This document shows, one piece after another, positions 16,509 through 24,758 of a stretch of 64,000 nucleotides of DNA; within the stretch, counting starts at the first letter, position 1, and each line of letters begins with the position of its first letter. The notes under the pieces are model-generated. The model was not told where the DNA came from. It saw only the letters and a list, made by a program, of their open reading frames with translations, and did no database searches. The position numbers and the translations under genes were made by a program. The stretch spans positions 1,302,001 through 1,366,000 of the forward strand of contig JAXGMA010000001.1 of the NCBI GenBank assembly GCA_040768905.1, read 5' to 3'. This stretch comes from SZUA-584 sp040768905 (GTDB taxonomy: Bacteria > Bacillota > Clostridia > Christensenellales > SZUA-584).

Positions 16509-17825
16509 CTACAGATTCGCCCGGAATGATTTGCGGTAATCAAACGGCGGTGTGATCGCTTTTTTGTTCTCTTCGCGGATACCGCTCAGCTGTTTTGCAA
16601 GTATGCCCGACTCATCCACCTGCTTTGCGAGTTTGAGCACTTCTTCAAAACCGCCGAGTGCCTGCATCAGCGCGACCGGCCCCACCCAGTTGAACCCTGT
16701 CGTCATGGCGATGTCTGCGTCCGTCACTTTTTTGGATACCTGCTCTGCCGTCACGATGCCGTATGTCACATAGCTGACAAGGAAGTACTTGCACAGCATG
16801 GCTTCTTTAGAAGTATCGGCTTTGAGCGCACCTATGGCCTCTGCATAGCGCCCGGCTTTTAAGTTATCCACCATGGCTTTGGCGAACGCATGCGTATATT
16901 TTTTGGCCGGCCGCAGCTGGCCCGATGCGATATCATACACCAGATACTGCTTTGAGCCGTCTTGTGCTTTTTCCATCTTGAACAGGCCGTCTTTGGCTTT
17001 GCGTCCGAGCTTGCCCTGCGCTATGAGTGTTTCCACAAATTCAGGCAGAACAAAGGCTTCGTTGTCGTAGTCGTTTGATTTGGCGTGAATATTATCTACG
17101 ATGGCTTTATGCACATCCAGGCCGACAAAATCCACAGTGACCAGCGGCGTCATGCCCCGGCCGGTAAAAGGCCCGATGATCGAATCAATATAATCAATGC
17201 CGCCTTCTGCCTTGTATTTGACTGCATACTGCAGCGCCTTGTTCAAGAAATGGAAACCAATGCGGTTGCCGAGGAATGCAGGCGTATCCGTGGTCTCGAT
17301 GACATCCCTGATCAGCACATCTTGAAGGTAGGCTCTCATCGCGTCAAACAGCGCCGCATCCGTATACTTTGAGCGTATCACTTCGCACAGCGTGAGGCTA
17401 TACGGCGGGTTGAAAAAGTGGGTGCCGAAATAACGGCTCTTTAAGCTGTCGCCGAAATTTTCAACAAGCTCATTGATCGAAAACCCGGATGTGCCCGTCG
17501 TCACAATAAGCTCCGGCTTGGCACAATCAGCTATCCTTTTGTATATCTGCGATTTGATGCCGGTGTCTTCCGCAACGCTCTCAAACACCCAGTCAGACTG
17601 CGCCACACAGTCTTCAAAATCATCATATGTCTTTGGGATCAGCCTTGCGCGCACCGAATCCGCCTTGACCGAGTTCGCAGCCACATCAACGGCCTGCTGC
17701 GCCGCTTCCATCTTGCGGCAGATCAAAAACACTTTGGCGTTTCCGAAAGCCGCAACCAGCCCGGCCACCGTCGCGCCCATCGTTCCGTTTGCTCCCACAA
17801 CCGAAACTGTCTTAATGTTCAGCAT
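16509..17825 (-). CDS. 3-hydroxyacyl-CoA dehydrogenase
   Basis: 438 aa from ATG 17825, which has CAGGAGGAC six bases upstream; longer in-frame starts run into the crotonase gene and are rejected. The NAD loop VVGANGTMGATVAGL is at the N-terminus, and HFFNPPYSLTLCEVI is the catalytic His-Phe-Asn-Pro-Pro block. The extra C-terminal region makes it longer than the ~280-aa short form. It oxidises 3-hydroxybutyryl-CoA-type substrates to the 3-keto form, between crotonase and thiolase in the same operon. Confidence 0.88.
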   Translation of the reverse strand: MLNIKTVSVVGANGTMGATVAGLVAAFGNAKVFLICRKMEAAQQAVDVAANSVKADSVRARLIPKTYDDFEDCVAQSDWVFESVAEDTGIKSQIYKRIADCAKPELIVTTGTSGFSINELVENFGDSLKSRYFGTHFFNPPYSLTLCEVIRSKYTDAALFDAMRAYLQDVLIRDVIETTDTPAFLGNRIGFHFLNKALQYAVKYKAEGGIDYIDSIIGPFTGRGMTPLVTVDFVGLDVHKAIVDNIHAKSNDYDNEAFVLPEFVETLIAQGKLGRKAKDGLFKMEKAQDGSKQYLVYDIASGQLRPAKKYTHAFAKAMVDNLKAGRYAEAIGALKADTSKEAMLCKYFLVSYVTYGIVTAEQVSKKVTDADIAMTTGFNWVGPVALMQALGGFEEVLKLAKQVDESGILAKQLSGIREENKKAITPPFDYRKSFRANL

Positions 17826-17854
17826 TTTTTGTCCTCCTGTATTAAACTTTTTAA

Positions 17855-18583
17855 TTACTTTCTTTTTTCGAGAAATGCGCGCATGGCGTCTTTTTGCTCC
17901 TGAGTCGAAAAGCACTCAGCAAACAGCACGCTTTCCAGGTCTTCATCTTCCCGGCCGCGCACAGCCTCTTTGGCAAGCATGACTGCCTGCGGCGAGAGTT
18001 TCGCGATCTTGCCCGCAAGCGCCTTGGCTTCTTCCAAAGCATCGCCGTCACAGAGCCTGTCAGCAAGCCCTGCTTCCAGCGCGCGCGCGGCATTGACGTA
18101 CTCGCCCGTCAATATCATCAGCATCGCACGCGACTGCCCGATCTTGCGTGCAAGGCGGCGTGTTCCGCCGAACCCCGGTATCACGCCGAGTTTGACTTCC
18201 GGCTGTGCGAAAACGGCGCTTTGCGCAGCGATGATGACGTCACAGCAAAGCGCGAGCTCGCAGCCGCCGCCCAGCGCATATCCGTTCACAGCAGCGATCA
18301 CAGGGATGCGCAGATCCTCGATTTTGGAAAACACGGCGCTGCCGGCCTTAGAAAACGCTTTGGCCTGCTCTGCATCCATATCCGCCATCTCAGAAATATC
18401 AGCGCCGCCTACAAATGCCTTTTGGCCTTCTCCTGTCACAACCAAACAGCGTATATTGCCTAAACCCTCAAGCGCCTCTTTAAGCTCATCAAGCGTCTGT
18501 TTGTTGAGCGCATTAAGCTGTTTGGCGCGCGTGATGGTGAGTATACCTACGCCGCCGTCTGCTTCATAACGAATATTATCCAT
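17855..18583 (-). CDS. Enoyl-CoA hydratase (crotonase)
   Basis: 242 aa of the crotonase fold. GEGQKAFVGGADISEM is the oxyanion-hole and CoA region. ALGGGCELALCCD contains the first catalytic Glu, and PEVKLGVIPGFGGTRRLAR the second, so both acid/base residues of a true hydratase are present. It adds water to crotonyl-CoA to give 3-hydroxybutyryl-CoA. One base separates it from the upstream transketolase subunit gene. Confidence 0.92.
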   Translation of the reverse strand: MDNIRYEADGGVGILTITRAKQLNALNKQTLDELKEALEGLGNIRCLVVTGEGQKAFVGGADISEMADMDAEQAKAFSKAGSAVFSKIEDLRIPVIAAVNGYALGGGCELALCCDVIIAAQSAVFAQPEVKLGVIPGFGGTRRLARKIGQSRAMLMILTGEYVNAARALEAGLADRLCDGDALEEAKALAGKIAKLSPQAVMLAKEAVRGREDEDLESVLFAECFSTQEQKDAMRAFLEKRK

Positions 18584-18584
18584 C

Positions 18585-19544
18585 TTATTTCCCCAGCAGC
18601 TTCAATGCCGCCGCCGTGATATCCTCTCCGCGCAATCCGAACCTTTCCTTTAAGTAGTCCACAGGCCCGACTTCACCGAACTCCTCCTTGATGCCGACAC
18701 GCCCAAGTTTTGCAGGCGCACGTTCAGCGATCACTTCGGCGACCGCACTGCCAAGACCGCTTAGGTAATTATGGTTCTCACATGTCAGTATGATACCTGT
18801 CCGTTTGGCCTCTTGTTCCACAGTTTCTGCGTCAAAAGGCTTGAGGGTGAACATATCGATGACGCTTGCGGATATCCCTTTTTGTTTGAGCATATCGTGT
18901 GCGCGCAGCGCTTCGTAGACGCATATGCCGTTCGCGATGAGCGAAATGTCATTCCCGTCCCGGAGTTTGACGGCCTTGCCGATCTTAAACTTTGAGCCAT
19001 CCTCATACACCTTGATGGCATTTTTGCGCAGCAGCCGAAAATAGAATATCCCGGGCAGATCCTTTGACTGCCTGACCACATCCGCCAGCATCACCGAATC
19101 CGTAGGTTCGATCACAGTTGCACCCGGCAACATACGCATAATGCCCAGGTCTTCAAAGCTCATGTGCGTGCCGCCGTTGAGTGCTGCCGTCACGCCCGGG
19201 TCGCTTCCGATGATTTTGACGTTTGTCTTGGCATAGGCGCACGAAAGCCATATCTGGTCAAGTGCCCTGCGCGTCGAGAACGGCGCGAACGTATGCATAA
19301 AGGGTATGAATCCCTCAACGGCAAGGCCTGCCGCAACGCCCGCCATATTGGCTTCCTGCACGCCGCAGTTGACCGTCCTCTCAGGAAATTTTACCGCAAA
19401 AGGTTTTGTACCCATGGCCGCCATCAGATCAGCGTCCATAAGGACGACCTTATCGTCCTTTTCGGCCAGCTCTATCATCGTGCTGCAGAACACTTTTCTC
19501 ATTTCAAGTTCTTCTAATTTGTTTTCCTTTACAGGTATAATCAT
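18585..19544 (-). CDS. Transketolase, C-terminal subunit
   Basis: 319 aa covering the pyrimidine-binding and C-terminal domains of transketolase. DADLMAAMG, NCGVQEANMAGVAAGLA (with the cofactor-activating Glu) and GTHMSFEDLGIMRMLPG are family stretches. It pairs with the N-terminal subunit encoded 14 bases upstream. The enzyme moves two-carbon ketol units using thiamine diphosphate. Its position inside a CoA beta-oxidation operon is unusual and implies that the pathway substrate or a side product is a sugar. A dehydrogenase E1-like use cannot be excluded. Confidence 0.88.
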   Translation of the reverse strand: MIIPVKENKLEELEMRKVFCSTMIELAEKDDKVVLMDADLMAAMGTKPFAVKFPERTVNCGVQEANMAGVAAGLAVEGFIPFMHTFAPFSTRRALDQIWLSCAYAKTNVKIIGSDPGVTAALNGGTHMSFEDLGIMRMLPGATVIEPTDSVMLADVVRQSKDLPGIFYFRLLRKNAIKVYEDGSKFKIGKAVKLRDGNDISLIANGICVYEALRAHDMLKQKGISASVIDMFTLKPFDAETVEQEAKRTGIILTCENHNYLSGLGSAVAEVIAERAPAKLGRVGIKEEFGEVGPVDYLKERFGLRGEDITAAALKLLGK

Positions 19545-19558
19545 ATTCTATTTACACC

Positions 19559-20407
19559 TCATTCCTTCCAGGCTTTTTTGCTTGCTTCAAGTTCTTGCAC
19601 CGCTTTTTCCATGTCTTCCTTGGACACGGGCGCATTGTGGTTGCTCGGGCTTCCTGCCCAGAAACTTACGCCATAGCCTTTGATGGTATTCATCACGATC
19701 ATGGACGGTTTGTCATTCTGCGCCTGCGCATTCTTGATTGCGGTGTAAATCTGGCCGATATCGTTGCCGTCTATCAGCTGTGTGTACCACCCGAACTCGG
19801 AAAACTTTTTGTCAAGTTCGCCAAGATCACAGATCTCCTCTGTGGTTCCGTCGAGGCATTGCCTGTTGTAATCCGCGAAAACGATCAGATTGGACAGGTT
19901 CCTATGGCCCGCAAACAGCGCCGCTTCCCAGACCTGGCCTTCCTGGCTCTCTCCGTCTCCTATGACCGCGTACACATAGTTTTTCAGGCCTTTCATCCGG
20001 CATGCCAGCGCAATGCCGCACGCAGCCGATATTCCCTGCCCGAGTGAGCCCGTCGTCATGTCGATGCCCGGTGTTCTGTTCCTGTCGCAGTGGCTTGGCA
20101 GGCTTGTACCCGGCCGGTTGAGCGTATCGAGGACTGCCATCGGGAAGTAGCCTTTCATGGCAAGCGCCGCATAAAGCGCCGGCCCAGCATGGCCTTTTGA
20201 CAGCACAAATCTGTCACGTTCTTCCCAACTGGGGTCATCTGGCCTTATGTTCATGACCTCCCAGTACAGCACCGCCAGCAGATCTGGTATCGACAGTGCC
20301 CCGCCGATATGCCCAACGCCGAGGCTGCCAATTTCTTTGACCGTCTCAATGCGTATGTCTGCGGCTTTTGTTTTTAATTCCATCTGCCTTGTTTTTGCTA
20401 ATATCAT
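19559..20407 (-). CDS. Transketolase, N-terminal subunit
   Basis: 282 aa, the thiamine diphosphate-binding half. GHIGGALSIPDLLAVLYWEVM is the N-terminal signature, GSLGQGISAACGIAL follows, and GDGESQEGQVWEA with a downstream Asn is the metal-diphosphate motif. The start overlaps the stop of the CoA-transferase gene (ATGA); ATG eight codons later is an alternative. Split transketolases are common in Clostridia and archaea, often in sugar-specific clusters. Confidence 0.9.
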   Translation of the reverse strand: MILAKTRQMELKTKAADIRIETVKEIGSLGVGHIGGALSIPDLLAVLYWEVMNIRPDDPSWEERDRFVLSKGHAGPALYAALAMKGYFPMAVLDTLNRPGTSLPSHCDRNRTPGIDMTTGSLGQGISAACGIALACRMKGLKNYVYAVIGDGESQEGQVWEAALFAGHRNLSNLIVFADYNRQCLDGTTEEICDLGELDKKFSEFGWYTQLIDGNDIGQIYTAIKNAQAQNDKPSMIVMNTIKGYGVSFWAGSPSNHNAPVSKEDMEKAVQELEASKKAWKE

Positions 20408-21708
20408 TCAAAAAGCCTCCTAAATCTTTTTTCGTAACATTCCTTAAGCGCCGGCCGAAAATCAGGGTGTGCGATTTCTATCAGCGCCTTTGCACGCTCC
20501 CTAAGCGTTCTTCCCTTCAGCTTTGCCACACCGTATTCCGTGACGATATAATTGACATCATTGCGGTTTGTTGTCACGGCTGCCCCTTCATCCAGCTGGG
20601 CGACGATCTTTGAGATCCTGCCACCTGCTGCCGTCGACGGCATCGCGATGATGCTCTTGCCGCCTTTAGACATATTGGCGCCGCGCACAAAATCTACCTG
20701 GCCTCCCACAGCGCTGATCTGCTTTAATCCCACGCTCTCCGAGCACACCTGGCCGTATAAGTCGACCTGCACGCATGAGTTGATGGAGATCATGTTGTCG
20801 TTTTTCCGGATCACATACGGATCGTTGGTGTACTCAACGGGCGCCATGTAGACCATGGGGTTGTCATGAACAAAATCGTAGAGCCTAGGAGTCCCCATCA
20901 GGAACGACACAACGATCTTGCCCTGATGCAGCGTTTTCCTGCTGCAGTTGATCACGCCTGAATCCACAAGCTCCACCACACCGTCGGAGATCATCTCCGA
21001 GTGTATGCCAAGGTCTTTTTTGTCTTTGAGCGCATGCAGCACCGCATCGGGAAGTGACCCGATCCCAAGCTGCAGCGTATCGCCGTCAGCGATCAGCGCC
21101 GCGCAGTTATCGCCGATTTTTTGTTCAACCTCCGTGATGGACGGCGGCTTGAGCTCGATAAGCGGCGCGTTATGCTCCACAAACGCATGTATCTCGCTGA
21201 CATGCAGGAAGCTGTCGCCCAAAGTGCGCGGCATGCTGCTGTTGACCTGCGCGATCACCGTTTTTGCGTGTTTTGCGGCTGTCATCGTATAGTCCACAGA
21301 AACGCCGAGGCTGCAATAGCCAGAATGATCGGGCGGGCTTACCTGTATCAAAGCCACATCGACCGGCAGCGAACCATTGGTGAACAGCGAGGGTATCTCC
21401 GAAAAATAACACGGTGTATAGTCTGCCCTGCCTTCGAAACAGGCTTCGCGCGCCGGCCCGCCTACAAACAGTGAATTGTGGCGGAAGTACGGCTCCATGC
21501 CGCTCGCGCAGTAATCTCCTTTACCCATGAATACCATGTGCACGATCTCGACATCCCGGTAAGCCTCGCGGTTTTTTACCATTGCGTCGATCAAAAAGCT
21601 CGGTTCGCCCACCGCATGGCCGATAACCACACGGTTTCCGCTTTTGATCAGCGACACAGCATCCTGTGCATTCATTTTTCTTTTATCGTACCAGTTCTTC
21701 CATTCCAT
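20404..21708 (-). CDS. 4-hydroxybutyrate CoA-transferase-like protein
   Basis: 434 aa of the acetyl-CoA hydrolase/transferase family. The conserved Glu in LGIHSEM is residue 238 by my count, the same number as the catalytic Glu described for Clostridium aminobutyricum 4-hydroxybutyrate CoA-transferase. GIGSLPDAVLHAL and GGQVDFVRGA are further family blocks. It would move CoA from acetyl-CoA or butyryl-CoA to a hydroxy acid without spending ATP. It sits five bases after the 4-hydroxybutyryl-CoA dehydratase gene, which supports 4-hydroxybutyrate as the acceptor. Butyrate-acetate CoA-transferases are close relatives. Confidence 0.88.
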   Translation of the reverse strand: MEWKNWYDKRKMNAQDAVSLIKSGNRVVIGHAVGEPSFLIDAMVKNREAYRDVEIVHMVFMGKGDYCASGMEPYFRHNSLFVGGPAREACFEGRADYTPCYFSEIPSLFTNGSLPVDVALIQVSPPDHSGYCSLGVSVDYTMTAAKHAKTVIAQVNSSMPRTLGDSFLHVSEIHAFVEHNAPLIELKPPSITEVEQKIGDNCAALIADGDTLQLGIGSLPDAVLHALKDKKDLGIHSEMISDGVVELVDSGVINCSRKTLHQGKIVVSFLMGTPRLYDFVHDNPMVYMAPVEYTNDPYVIRKNDNMISINSCVQVDLYGQVCSESVGLKQISAVGGQVDFVRGANMSKGGKSIIAMPSTAAGGRISKIVAQLDEGAAVTTNRNDVNYIVTEYGVAKLKGRTLRERAKALIEIAHPDFRPALKECYEKRFRRLFE

Positions 21709-21713
21709 ATCGT

Positions 21714-23159
21714 TTATTCCTTTATATGCGCGATGTCTTTGGCGAGTTTCTTTTTGGCTTCGATATTGCCCTGACGCGCAATCATGATCCTCTGGGCCTG
21801 CGGCGAGCCCGCGCCGTGCAGCGATTCCGTACGGTAACCGACCGCGGCTGTGCCAAGCGTAATGTTCTCAATCAGCCGAAGTATGCGCATGCGGTTTTCG
21901 GTCGGCACGCTGTCAACACCACGCAGATATTTATCTATGTATGGCTTTAATTCCGGGTTGCGGAAATCCTTCTCGGACGGCATCGTCACCATCAGCCCGC
22001 CTGCGATATCTTCGGCCAGCCGCGACATCTCATACGGGAATCTTGTGACGTTCTGTTTGCACACGTTGGCCAGCAGCAGATCAATCTCATAGTTGCCGGC
22101 GCATGTTTTGCACCCTTCACAGCTGCTTGCTATCGAGCAGGCATACATCGTTTCATTCAAATGGGTCATCTCTATGAGTTTGTCTTTGATATGGCTTGCC
22201 TTGGGGACGCCGTTGTAATCGGCGGCCAGCGCGGCTGCACCGATCAGCACATCGCCGACGCCTGTTTTGCATGCGTAGCTCGTGCGGTGGTATCCCGCAA
22301 ACCTTTCCACGAGCGTGCCCACAAACTCTGTTTCGCCGTCCATGAATATACGCTCATTGGGTACAAACACATCTTCGAATATGACGAGCGTTTCATGGCC
22401 GCCAAAGCTTCTGTTGCCAAGATCGATGTCCGGATTTTCCTCGAGTTTTCTCAAGTCACAGCTTTGCCTGCCATAGATCATGAAAATCCCTTTTGTATCG
22501 CTGGGAACCGCAAAAGTGACAGCATAGTCTTTGTCTTCAGGGCGCATGGATATGGTCGGCATCACGAGCACTTCATGAGAGTTGATCATGCCGGTCTGAT
22601 GGGCTTTGGCACCGCGCACCACGATACCGTCTTCTCTGCGTTCCACAACTCTTAAATACATGTCGGGATCAGCTTGTCCAGAAGGTGAAAGCCCTCTGTT
22701 GCCCTTTGGATCCGTCATGGCGCCATCTACAACGAGGTCGTTTTTCTGGATGTATTTCCAGTATTCGATAAAACGTTCGTGATAGTTTGTGCCTTTGGCG
22801 TCATCGATTTCTTTTGTTGATGTGTACACCGCATTACCTGCGTCCATACCCACACAACGTTGAAAGCATGCCGATGTTTTCTGTCCCAGCAGCCTGCACA
22901 TCTTCACCTTTTTCACCAGGTCTTCTGTGCTTTGGTGAAGGTGCGTAAACCTGTTGATCTTCTCGCCCGTCAGATTGGATACGGTCGTCATGATGTCGGC
23001 ATATTCTTCCTGCTGTGCAAGCGCATATGTCATCGTCACCGAATTGAGCGAAGGCTTGATCATCGGGTGTTCCGTAGGCTCTTTCACCTGTTCGCCCAGA
23101 AGATACACTTTTAAGTCAAGTTTCTTTAAGCTCTCTACGTACTCTTTTGCAGTTTTCAT
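21714..23159 (-). CDS. 4-hydroxybutyryl-CoA dehydratase-like FAD/4Fe-4S protein
   Basis: 481 aa of the 4-hydroxyphenylacetate 3-hydroxylase/AbfD family. By my count Cys98 and Cys102 (in CFQRC), Gln100, Thr189, Glu256, His291 and Tyr295 (HRTSY) match the published AbfD set C99, C103, Q101, T190, E257, H292 and Y296 with a constant shift of one. The last cluster Cys and its Lys are C297-K298, one residue closer than the published C299-K300. It would dehydrate 4-hydroxybutyryl-CoA to vinylacetyl/crotonyl-CoA in an oxygen-sensitive radical reaction. Neighbours (CoA-transferase, 4-hydroxybutyrate dehydrogenase, crotonase) fit this. Confidence 0.88.
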   Translation of the reverse strand: MKTAKEYVESLKKLDLKVYLLGEQVKEPTEHPMIKPSLNSVTMTYALAQQEEYADIMTTVSNLTGEKINRFTHLHQSTEDLVKKVKMCRLLGQKTSACFQRCVGMDAGNAVYTSTKEIDDAKGTNYHERFIEYWKYIQKNDLVVDGAMTDPKGNRGLSPSGQADPDMYLRVVERREDGIVVRGAKAHQTGMINSHEVLVMPTISMRPEDKDYAVTFAVPSDTKGIFMIYGRQSCDLRKLEENPDIDLGNRSFGGHETLVIFEDVFVPNERIFMDGETEFVGTLVERFAGYHRTSYACKTGVGDVLIGAAALAADYNGVPKASHIKDKLIEMTHLNETMYACSIASSCEGCKTCAGNYEIDLLLANVCKQNVTRFPYEMSRLAEDIAGGLMVTMPSEKDFRNPELKPYIDKYLRGVDSVPTENRMRILRLIENITLGTAAVGYRTESLHGAGSPQAQRIMIARQGNIEAKKKLAKDIAHIKE

Positions 23160-23178
23160 TAAAATTTCACTCCCTTAA

Positions 23179-24300
23179 TTAATATCTGTTCCCATATATC
23201 TTGCGCGCGTGCTGAATCGTGAAAGGAATGTGGCTGTTCACAAGCAGCCTCTGCTGATTGTCTATCACGCTTTGCGAGAAGAGTTCGATTTCTTCCTGTT
23301 TCATGCCGTATTCGCGCAGCCTTTTGATGGGCTGCAGCTTTAATAGCATATCGAACAAGCCGTCAAACGGTGTGTCATACTCAATACCAAGCCTCTTTAA
23401 GCTTTTTTCCACCGTACTGGCCAGAGCTGTCAGTTTCTCAGTCGGCCTCTCGGTGAAATAAAGGTTGAAGACTTCAGAAAAGAACTGACAGTTCGCTTCG
23501 CCGTGAGGCACATGGTAGTTGCCTCCGAGCGGATACGCAAGCGCGTGCACCGAGCCGACGCCCGCGTTGCCAAAAGCGATGCCTGCCATACAGCTGGCTG
23601 TAAGAAAAGCGCCGGCAAGATCTTTTTTGGCCGACTCCCCCTGCTCAATCATTTGCGCAAATCCATTGAGTATCATCTCGCAGGCCGCAAGGCTGAAAGT
23701 CTCTGTAAATGCATTGGCTTTGGGAGAAATGTAGGATTCTGAAGCGTGTACCAGCGCGTCTATCGCACTGAACACGAAGAACTTCTGAGGAAGCCCTTCC
23801 ACAAGCGCTGGGATCATTACCGCGTGGTCTGCAAACAACGCATCGTCCCCGAGCCCCATCTTTGTGCCCTTGGACACGATGTGCACGATGCTCAGGTTGG
23901 TCATCTCGCTGCCCGTGCCGCACGTTGTCGGCACGATGATCAGTTCCTTCTCTTTGACCGACGCTGTTTCTTTCGCAAACAGGCTGCGGGTCGGCGCACT
24001 TTTCAGCACAAGTATCTTGGCAATATCGATGACGCTGCCGCCGCCGACCGCCACAATGCGCCTGCACCCGAAATCTTTTGCCTTTTCGGCGATACCGTCT
24101 ATCATTTCATCGTCCGGCTCGCCCATGCCGAATTCGTCTCGCAGCAGCACCTTACACTCAAGGCCAAGTTTGCTTATGAATGTGTCATGCAAAAACGCCT
24201 CGGTAAAAATAAGGTCGTCACCACCAAGGCCGAATTCCTCTGCAAACGCACCGAACTTGTCAAACGCATGTATCTGCGGTTTGACGATCAATTGTCTCAT
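23179..24300 (-). CDS. 4-hydroxybutyrate dehydrogenase-like iron-type alcohol dehydrogenase
   Basis: 373 aa from ATG 24300, five bases after GGAGGG. It is a group III metal-dependent alcohol dehydrogenase: GGGSVIDIAK binds the dinucleotide, and FSAIDALVHASESYIS and GSVHALAYPLGGNYHVPHGEAN hold the His metal ligands. It matches the pattern of clostridial 4-hydroxybutyrate dehydrogenases (succinate semialdehyde/4-hydroxybutyrate). In this operon it could also act on 4-hydroxybutanal or another hydroxy aldehyde, since no succinyl-CoA reductase is present nearby. Confidence 0.85.
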   Translation of the reverse strand: MRQLIVKPQIHAFDKFGAFAEEFGLGGDDLIFTEAFLHDTFISKLGLECKVLLRDEFGMGEPDDEMIDGIAEKAKDFGCRRIVAVGGGSVIDIAKILVLKSAPTRSLFAKETASVKEKELIIVPTTCGTGSEMTNLSIVHIVSKGTKMGLGDDALFADHAVMIPALVEGLPQKFFVFSAIDALVHASESYISPKANAFTETFSLAACEMILNGFAQMIEQGESAKKDLAGAFLTASCMAGIAFGNAGVGSVHALAYPLGGNYHVPHGEANCQFFSEVFNLYFTERPTEKLTALASTVEKSLKRLGIEYDTPFDGLFDMLLKLQPIKRLREYGMKQEEIELFSQSVIDNQQRLLVNSHIPFTIQHARKIYGNRY

Positions 24301-24371
24301 TTTTCTACCCTCCATATGGTTTAGCCGCTTGGCACTGATACTGTCAAACGTGCTTTTATTTTAGATAGCGA

Positions 24372-24734
24372 TCACTCATCATGCAATACGATGGCTATGA
24401 GTTTAAGCGGTTCTTCGCTGATGCACTTGATGTAATGGGAGCCGCCGCCTCCGGTAAGCATGACGTCCCCCTCGCGCAGGGTTTGTTTTTCCCCGCCGTC
24501 GTCGGAAGTCTCGCCTTCTCCGCTGACCACACAGTAGAACTCTGTATTCCCGTCATGCACATGCGGGCCGATCGAGCAGCCTGTCTCAAGCGTCAACAGC
24601 GTTGCCAGCTTGCACTTTGAAGGCAGATCGCCCTCTTCGCAGAAGTCAGTAAAATGTGCTTTGCCATATCCATCGCATAAGTTTTCTTTTACTCTTTCCG
24701 GCCTGTCCTTATTTTTTATGATCACGTTTATCAC
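24372..24734 (-). CDS. Small cupin-domain protein
   Basis: 120 aa forming a single cupin barrel. GPHVHDGNTEFYCVVSGEGE is motif 1 (His-x-His ... Glu), and GDVMLTGGGGSHYIKC gives the motif 2 His, so the metal site looks complete. Such proteins can be isomerases, epimerases or sensors. It lies between the AOR and the 4-hydroxybutyrate dehydrogenase genes of the long operon, so a sugar or aldehyde isomerase role is possible but unproven. Confidence 0.8.
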   Translation of the reverse strand: MINVIIKNKDRPERVKENLCDGYGKAHFTDFCEEGDLPSKCKLATLLTLETGCSIGPHVHDGNTEFYCVVSGEGETSDDGGEKQTLREGDVMLTGGGGSHYIKCISEEPLKLIAIVLHDE

Positions 24735-24758
24735 CTTAACCTTTTTATCAAATAAGAT

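Noticed and set aside
17826..17915. Extended N-terminus of the 3-hydroxyacyl-CoA dehydrogenase
   Set aside because: It lies inside the crotonase gene end; ATG 17825 has its own strong ribosome-binding site and starts at the family's natural N-terminus.
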